Shown here one piece after another: positions 60,437 through 64,000 of a stretch of 64,000 bases of DNA. The notes below the pieces were generated by a model. That model worked only from the letters and a program-made list of their open reading frames with translations. It was not told where the DNA came from and made no database searches. A program made the translations under genes and the position numbers. The stretch comes from Theodoxus fluviatilis. Its lineage: Eukaryota; Mollusca; Gastropoda; Cycloneritida; Neritidae. The stretch lies in the NCBI GenBank assembly GCA_034096865.1, contig JAWQFJ010028913.1, positions 62,001 to 126,000 of the forward strand, written 5' to 3'. Position 1 is the stretch's first letter; each line of letters opens with the position of its first letter.

Positions 60437-63400
60437 AATACATATGCAAGCACGCATGCACAAATGCACTCGCGCGCTCGCATATGGTGACCACAATGCA
60501 CACTATTCAACCACTGCATGATTGGCACGAGGGCACGAGACAAGCTAACGATTTCAGGTCAGGGAGCACTCAGCATGACCACACTCTGTATCACAAGCAT
60601 TTGTAAACGGCCCACCATAAGTACAAGGTATAGGTCGGCAACGCCGCACACATAGTCACCCACAATTAATGGATTCAACCGCAGCCTACATTTGGACCAA
60701 CCATTTAATTAATCAAACAGCAGATAAGGTAAGAGGATATCTGTTCTTTTTCACACTGTCCTTGTTTGTGGCAAAGAATACATGACATACTTCTTTTAAA
60801 AGCAAGTAAAACAATGTTTTCAATTTTTCTTTCTTTTCATTTAACACCATGCAAAGTGAGGAGGTCATACAAATCCAAATTAACACGGAAAAAGAATATT
60901 TAATTGCATGAAAACTACAAATACCTCCTTAGTTATAGTCAGCCAATATTCACACACACATACACGCACAAAAATAATTTATCCAGTCACCAAAAACCCA
61001 TAATGCCGAAATCACGTAAATCGCAAAGTGAACAACTTGAACCCCATCCATCATCAACTAGTCCCGACCCAGACAGACAGGCAGGCAGGCAGGCAGGCAG
61101 GCAGAAACTTCTCTATGTGAACACACATTAGCGCACACAAGCACACGGACACTTAGGCATACCTGCAGGCCGACACGTGTGCACACAGATGTGGTTTTCA
61201 GTCACACAATCATGCATGCATACAGGCAGACGTGTGTGGGGGGTAGAGAGGGGGGGGGGGGGTAGAGAGGGGGGGAGTAAGGAGGTAGGGGCTTCATGCA
61301 GAGGGAAGCAGTGAGAGCAGCCAACCTTCCACCCCAAGTAGAACTTGTGAATTACGCCAACGGCCCACTGGACGCGTTTCTCGTGCTTGAGCTGTGCCAA
61401 GACCTGCCGAGCCTGGAAGTCAAGGGGAGGAGACAGGGTGCCGTCATCACTGTGCCCTCACTGACTCGGCTCCACAGCAGGACAGAGGAGCAGAGAGGGA
61501 GGGAGACCCGTAGAAGTAACATTCTGAGAGCTAAATGGCTCTACCACTCAACTGAGATCAACACGTTAACTGCTCTCATCCTGCAGCTGACCAATCAGTG
61601 AATGTTTATTACACTGCCGTTTTCATTCCAGAAATGCTCGACTTCATAATAGGTGCACAATTAAACTTCATGACTGCAAAAGATCAGTAACAGTCAGTGG
61701 TCTTATAACTCAAGTAAGATCAACATCATGGGTTTTCCAGCTCTACAGTTGACCAATCAATCCCTTTTACATATACTGCCATTTTCATTCAAACACTGCT
61801 TGACTTCATTACAACTGTACAGTCGATGTTCATGATTGTAAAAGGTCAGCAACAGCTGTTACGAAGTGTTTTCAGACTATAAATTTCAGTTTAATCCTCT
61901 CAGAAGTATCATAATTTGTGACATGATTTTTCAATGCATCCATGTCCACAACCTGACCGAAACAATCTAAATTGAAAACTGTCATCATCAATGTCTTCAA
62001 TCCTGGAGGATGCCCTGGCGTTTCATTTGTGATTTTGACGCCTTCAAGGCATGGAGACTATACTGTCTATAGCTACTGATACATAAATGCACACATTTCC
62101 CCACAATATTTGACGTCAATTCCCACACTCTTTTCAATGAAACTGAAGTAACAAAACATTTCGAATGTATTTCACAGTCGCCCCGAGGCAGAGAGAGAAA
62201 GAGCGAGAGGGCAAGAGCTTGGGTGCATACACATCAAGTGTCCCCTTGTCCTGGTACAACATGAAGACATCTGGACCTGCCCTAGGGACAGGGTGCTGTC
62301 AAGCTGCAGCTGCAGTGTGTCGGCGCATTCAAAGCATTCAACTGCACCTACATTCCAGTGAAACCAGACTCCAAACCATGCTTGTCAATTCATCCACACT
62401 TTCCCCAACGGTTAAATCAGACGGATTTTATACAGGCAAAACAGAACAGAGTTGCAAATGTTTCACATCAAATTTCCTCGGATTCCACACACCAGTCAAG
62501 CAGTATTTCTCCATTTCAACTTGTTCTGGAGTTTTCTTATTACTTCAGGCTTCAAAACGTGCAAGGGTCAAATGTTAATCCGGGTACGAAAAGGTGCTTT
62601 CACTGGAAGTTAAGGAACAGTTCTGGGACAATATGCAATGAACAGTGAAGACATCTGGTGCTGCGGAGATCAAGAAAAGAGCTACCTACCTTCCATCCCC
62701 TTGAGTAGCACTGGATTGTCAGCGTGGCGCTCTTTTTCCGCAGGTAGCATTTTCTGGCCTAAGAAACACCAACAGACGAAAGTCAAACACCCCTTCCAAA
62801 CAAGCAACAAACTAACCATCCACCGACCGCCCGTCCAACCGACCAACCGTCACACTCGACCTCACACGCTTCACATACTACAGTCGAAAAATAGTGCACA
62901 CCTATCCATTCAAGACGCCAATGCATATCCAGTTACTACTATTGTACAAAAGCATATGAAATATGAATCTTGATAAAATATCGTAAATAACTATACACAA
63001 TGACCATGGCGCCATCACATCTTCACATCTGAAGTCCTTAGTTAATTCATGAACGTGGACTACGAAAGTCCACGTTCATGAATTACACGAATTACACCCC
63101 TGTGGGGTGTAATTCATGAACGTGGACTTTCAGCGTAGTCTTAGACCCGTGGGGTGTAATTCATGAACGTGGACAGCGTAGTCTTAGACCAGTGGGGTGT
63201 AATTCATGAACGTGGACTTTCGTAGCCACGTTCATGAATTACAGCCCTGCTGGTGTTATCAGTTTAGTAAACCTGGCATCATTGACGACCATAGCTGCTG
63301 ATGCCAGTCTCAAAGGCATTTCACAAAAGCAGCTCCGACTGTTCCTGGATGCTACGAGCAATACTGACCACTGTGAAAACAATCTCCCGGTCTCCCTAAA

Positions 63401-63593
63401 GACAAGCAACGTCACAGCAAGATATATGATGGAGACTACAAACCCAGTAGGCTCTGAACTTGGCAGAGAGGACGACCTGGCTGCGCTTCATCCTGAGGAA
63501 GAGCGTTCTCTGGGCATAGCCCTTCCAGATCTTCTGGCACAACGTAGCCAGGTAGTGCATGCGGTCTCTCCGGCGTTCCTCCATGTCGAACAG
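49721..63593 (-). CDS. MYO1B: Class I myosin, MYO1B type: IQ neck and TH1 tail (11 exons, 5' part missing)
   Basis: A single-headed membrane-linked actin motor. The visible 448 residues start right after the motor domain. Six IQ motifs (calmodulin sites) read LATLCQKIWKGYAQRTLF, VLSAKFRAYWARKCYLRK, LTIQCYSRGWKARQ, GVIHKFYLGWKARQ, EVIHKFYHGWQARK and ATVIQSHCRGWIIRRRYK. The basic TH1 lipid-binding domain follows: PSQSPIDNNWP, FKGDYVGLLQNPKW, NRLDVMQA at the end. The human MYO1B tail has the matching SLSPIDKNWP, FQGAYLEINKNPKY and NRLLEV. All eleven junctions are GT-AG and in phase. An SH3 tail is absent, as expected for this short-tailed group. The motor exons lie beyond 64000. Confidence 0.93.
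50253..50392 (-). CDS. MYO1B: MYO1B TH1 exon
   Basis: 46 codons plus two bases, HETNGDILTKKGDFVFTCER to EIQISE; acceptor TTTTTTCAG, donor GAGCA|GTAAGT. The KGDFVF segment matches the human KGDFLF. Confidence 0.94.
51440..51592 (-). CDS. MYO1B: MYO1B TH1 exon
   Basis: 51 codons, LVPMLLAMSTQAMLVLDH to HDRLIIFHIDK; acceptor TTTGCCTGACAG, donor AAG|GTCGGT. Confidence 0.92.
52139..52274 (-). CDS. MYO1B: MYO1B TH1 exon, PH-like core
   Basis: One base plus 45 codons: VAHPFKGDYVGLLQNPKW to MIMKVNRSNGK. TH1 domains contain a PH-like fold that binds phosphoinositides. The donor is AAG|GTAGGT. Confidence 0.94.
53402..53508 (-). CDS. MYO1B: MYO1B TH1 exon
   Basis: 35 codons plus two bases, CERYRFTCDSAKRFKMKEKV to KKEIYPQ; a Ser codon is split with the next exon. 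Acceptor CCGTCTTACAG, donor AG|GTGAGT. Confidence 0.92.
53832..53963 (-). CDS. MYO1B: MYO1B TH1 exon
   Basis: 44 codons, KKRFLLKLRENLPSQSPIDN to RKIHHRWR. The NLPSQSPIDNNWP block is the most diagnostic MYO1A/B-type segment in the window. Confidence 0.95.
54525..54686 (-). CDS. MYO1B: MYO1B exon: last IQ and start of TH1
   Basis: 54 codons: ARKLLRELKRQQKIHW, IQ6 (ATVIQSHCRGWIIRRRYK), then RKFRKHAGPKVARFFKIAL, where the lipid-binding tail begins. Acceptor TGAATTGCAG, donor CTG|GTGAGT. Confidence 0.95.
56737..58742 (-). mobile_element. TTAA-flanked DNA transposon (Kolobok-like), internally deleted
   Basis: The ends are GGCAAGACAC at 56737 and GTGTCTTGCC ending at 58742, each bordered by TTAA (56733-56736 and 58743-58746). 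Weaker similarity (GGAA, AAATTT, ATAT words) follows inward. TTAA duplication is typical of Kolobok and piggyBac groups; the coding relics do not resemble piggyBac. The element is 2006 bp and sits in a myosin intron, transcribed in the same sense as the host gene. Confidence 0.75.
57574..58150 (-). pseudogene. Gutted transposase: N-terminal zinc-ribbon part plus C-terminal tail
   Basis: The start MPRPKNSGRREQL at 58150 leads through a Ser/Pro-rich linker. The frame changes near 57885, then DLDQLSELMNDVLCPNC and LCLKCGAC give a CxxC-CxxC zinc-ribbon. After 57690 a short stretch in another frame (KWLHAFNSRHQKRR, then EGETYGAGMAN and stop at 57574) resembles the closing residues of the same class of invertebrate transposases. 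The catalytic middle is absent. The zinc-ribbon layout recalls proteins annotated as Mutator-like or Kolobok transposases in cnidarians and molluscs; I cannot decide which without a search. Confidence 0.5.
58747..59536. other. Myosin intron, no feature seen
   Basis: AT-rich intronic DNA between the transposon and the second cassette exon; only a short CT tract near 59142. Confidence 0.5.
59537..59623 (-). CDS. MYO1B: MYO1B cassette-like IQ exon 2
   Basis: 29 codons, ARQLLAQLKHEKRVLQAV then EVIHKFYHGWQ; 23 of 29 residues equal the previous exon. Acceptor TGACTTGCAG, donor CAG|GTTTGG. It arose by exon duplication. Confidence 0.92.
61326..61412 (-). CDS. MYO1B: MYO1B cassette-like IQ exon 1
   Basis: 29 codons (87 bases), ARQVLAQLKHEKRVQWAV then GVIHKFYLGWK; acceptor TTGACTTCCAG, donor AAG|GTTGGC. 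It is phase 0 at both ends, so it can be skipped or included without changing frame. Confidence 0.92.
62690..62758 (-). CDS. MYO1B: MYO1B exon: end of IQ2, start of IQ3
   Basis: 23 codons, ARKCYLRKKSATLTIQ then CYSRGWK; acceptor TTTCTTAG, donor AAG|GTAGGT. The exon ends at the GWK hinge, where the next exon supplies AR. Confidence 0.92.
63043..63242. repeat. Inverted and direct repeat cluster
   Basis: The 18-mer TAATTCATGAACGTGGAC occurs forward at 63043, 63110, 63157 and 63200, and its complement (full or 16 bases) at 63068 and 63227. The first pair forms a 19-bp hairpin with a 5-nt loop. Between forward copies lies AGCGTAGTCTTAGACC and GTGGGGTG, making tandem units of 47 and 43 bases. It lies in the intron just downstream of the first visible myosin exon. 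Confidence 0.95.
63444..63593 (-). CDS. MYO1B: MYO1B exon: IQ1 and start of IQ2
   Basis: 50 codons, acceptor TGCTTTTTACAG, beginning LFDMEERRRD. It carries IQ1 (CQKIWKGYAQRTLFLRMKRS) and VVLSAKFRAYW. The donor TGG|GTTTGT is weak but the only in-phase site. Confidence 0.9.
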
Positions 63594-64000
63594 CTGTAAA
63601 AAGCACCAGGCATAGGTGGGTGTTGCTGGCAGTGAACTCAGTGGCAGCAGTGGTGGTATTCTTTGACAGGATGATACTGTCACAGTAAGCATATATAAAG
63701 ACAGCCAATGAGAAAAAGACAACTAGTAGGTAAGACTGTATTTCACATACAATATTACTAAGGCTTCCATGAGGATGGAAACTAAACATCTGGGGGTAAC
63801 TACAATATACCTAAACGAAGAAATAATTAAGAAAAAGAAGAATGAGCAGGGTCACAGCCAATGGGAAGAAGAGAAGGAGTGAAAGAACAGCAACGAGAAG
63901 AGGAGGCAGCAGACAAACAAACAACCTGCTTAATTAAAAGTTGGAAGGAAACCCATTTCACTTAGACATCAACTGTGAAGGAGGCAATGGCATACTGTAG

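Larger units (their letters stand above)
49845..64000. other. Content of the myosin introns
   Basis: Besides the transposon and repeats listed separately, the introns hold (GT)n at 51051-51100 and about 51125-51160, (AATG)n at about 52290-52362, (ACGC)n at about 53606-53665, a GA-rich low-complexity stretch at 54068-54290, GA and CA tracts at 60225-60320 and 60369-60424, (AGGC)n at 61077-61103 and G runs at 61239-61276. 54687-56732 (2 kb) and 61413-62689 show nothing recognisable. No extra IQ exon was seen between the listed ones. Confidence 0.6.

Overview
The window is animal nuclear DNA. Genes are split by GT-AG introns, short exons sit in a large amount of non-coding sequence, and there are many CA, GA and CT microsatellites, LINEs and DNA transposons. 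The protein sequences (a cytosolic HSC70 ending in EEVD, a class I myosin, COA3) together with the repeat content suggest a lophotrochozoan, most likely a gastropod or other mollusc. That placement is an inference from family resemblance, not a database result.

Layout. 1-4841 (+): the last four coding exons of a constitutive HSC70 gene. About 5-10 kb: non-coding, with old dispersed repeats, paired hairpins and a 25-bp tandem repeat. 10.2-16.2 kb: a nest of transposons. An element rich in AGCGCT carries a 5.5-kb hAT-like transposon with 15-bp terminal repeats and a TCTGAA target duplication; inside that sit a 5'-truncated CR1/Jockey-type LINE (-) and a 0.2-kb inverted-repeat element. 18.1-22.0 kb (-): an apparently complete LINE with one intact 1009-codon ORF (PHD finger, reverse transcriptase, CCHC knuckle, restriction-like endonuclease), flanked by an 11-bp direct repeat. 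25.0-26.0 kb: a pogo/Tigger-like element flanked by TA. 26.26-27.12 kb (-): two-exon COA3, a mitochondrial complex IV assembly factor. 28.4-30.1 kb (-): a damaged RTE-like LINE. 30.66-32.34 kb (+): a SOCS-box protein with a possible N-myristoylation signal. 32.3-49.7 kb: no coding sequence found; it holds microsatellites, a 2.1-kb array of a 46-bp satellite with an eight-unit higher-order period, and an unrelated degenerate 46-bp array. 49.7-63.6 kb (-): eleven 3' exons of a MYO1B-type myosin (six IQ motifs and the whole TH1 tail); the motor domain lies beyond the window. Its introns contain a TTAA-flanked DNA transposon with a gutted transposase and a cluster of inverted and direct repeats.

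The host genes do not form a pathway: a chaperone, a respiratory assembly factor, a likely ubiquitin-ligase adaptor and a membrane motor. The most unusual content is in the mobile elements and repeats. Exon borders were set by reading splice sites and codon phase by eye; all junctions given for HSC70, COA3, the SOCS-box gene and the myosin keep the frame.
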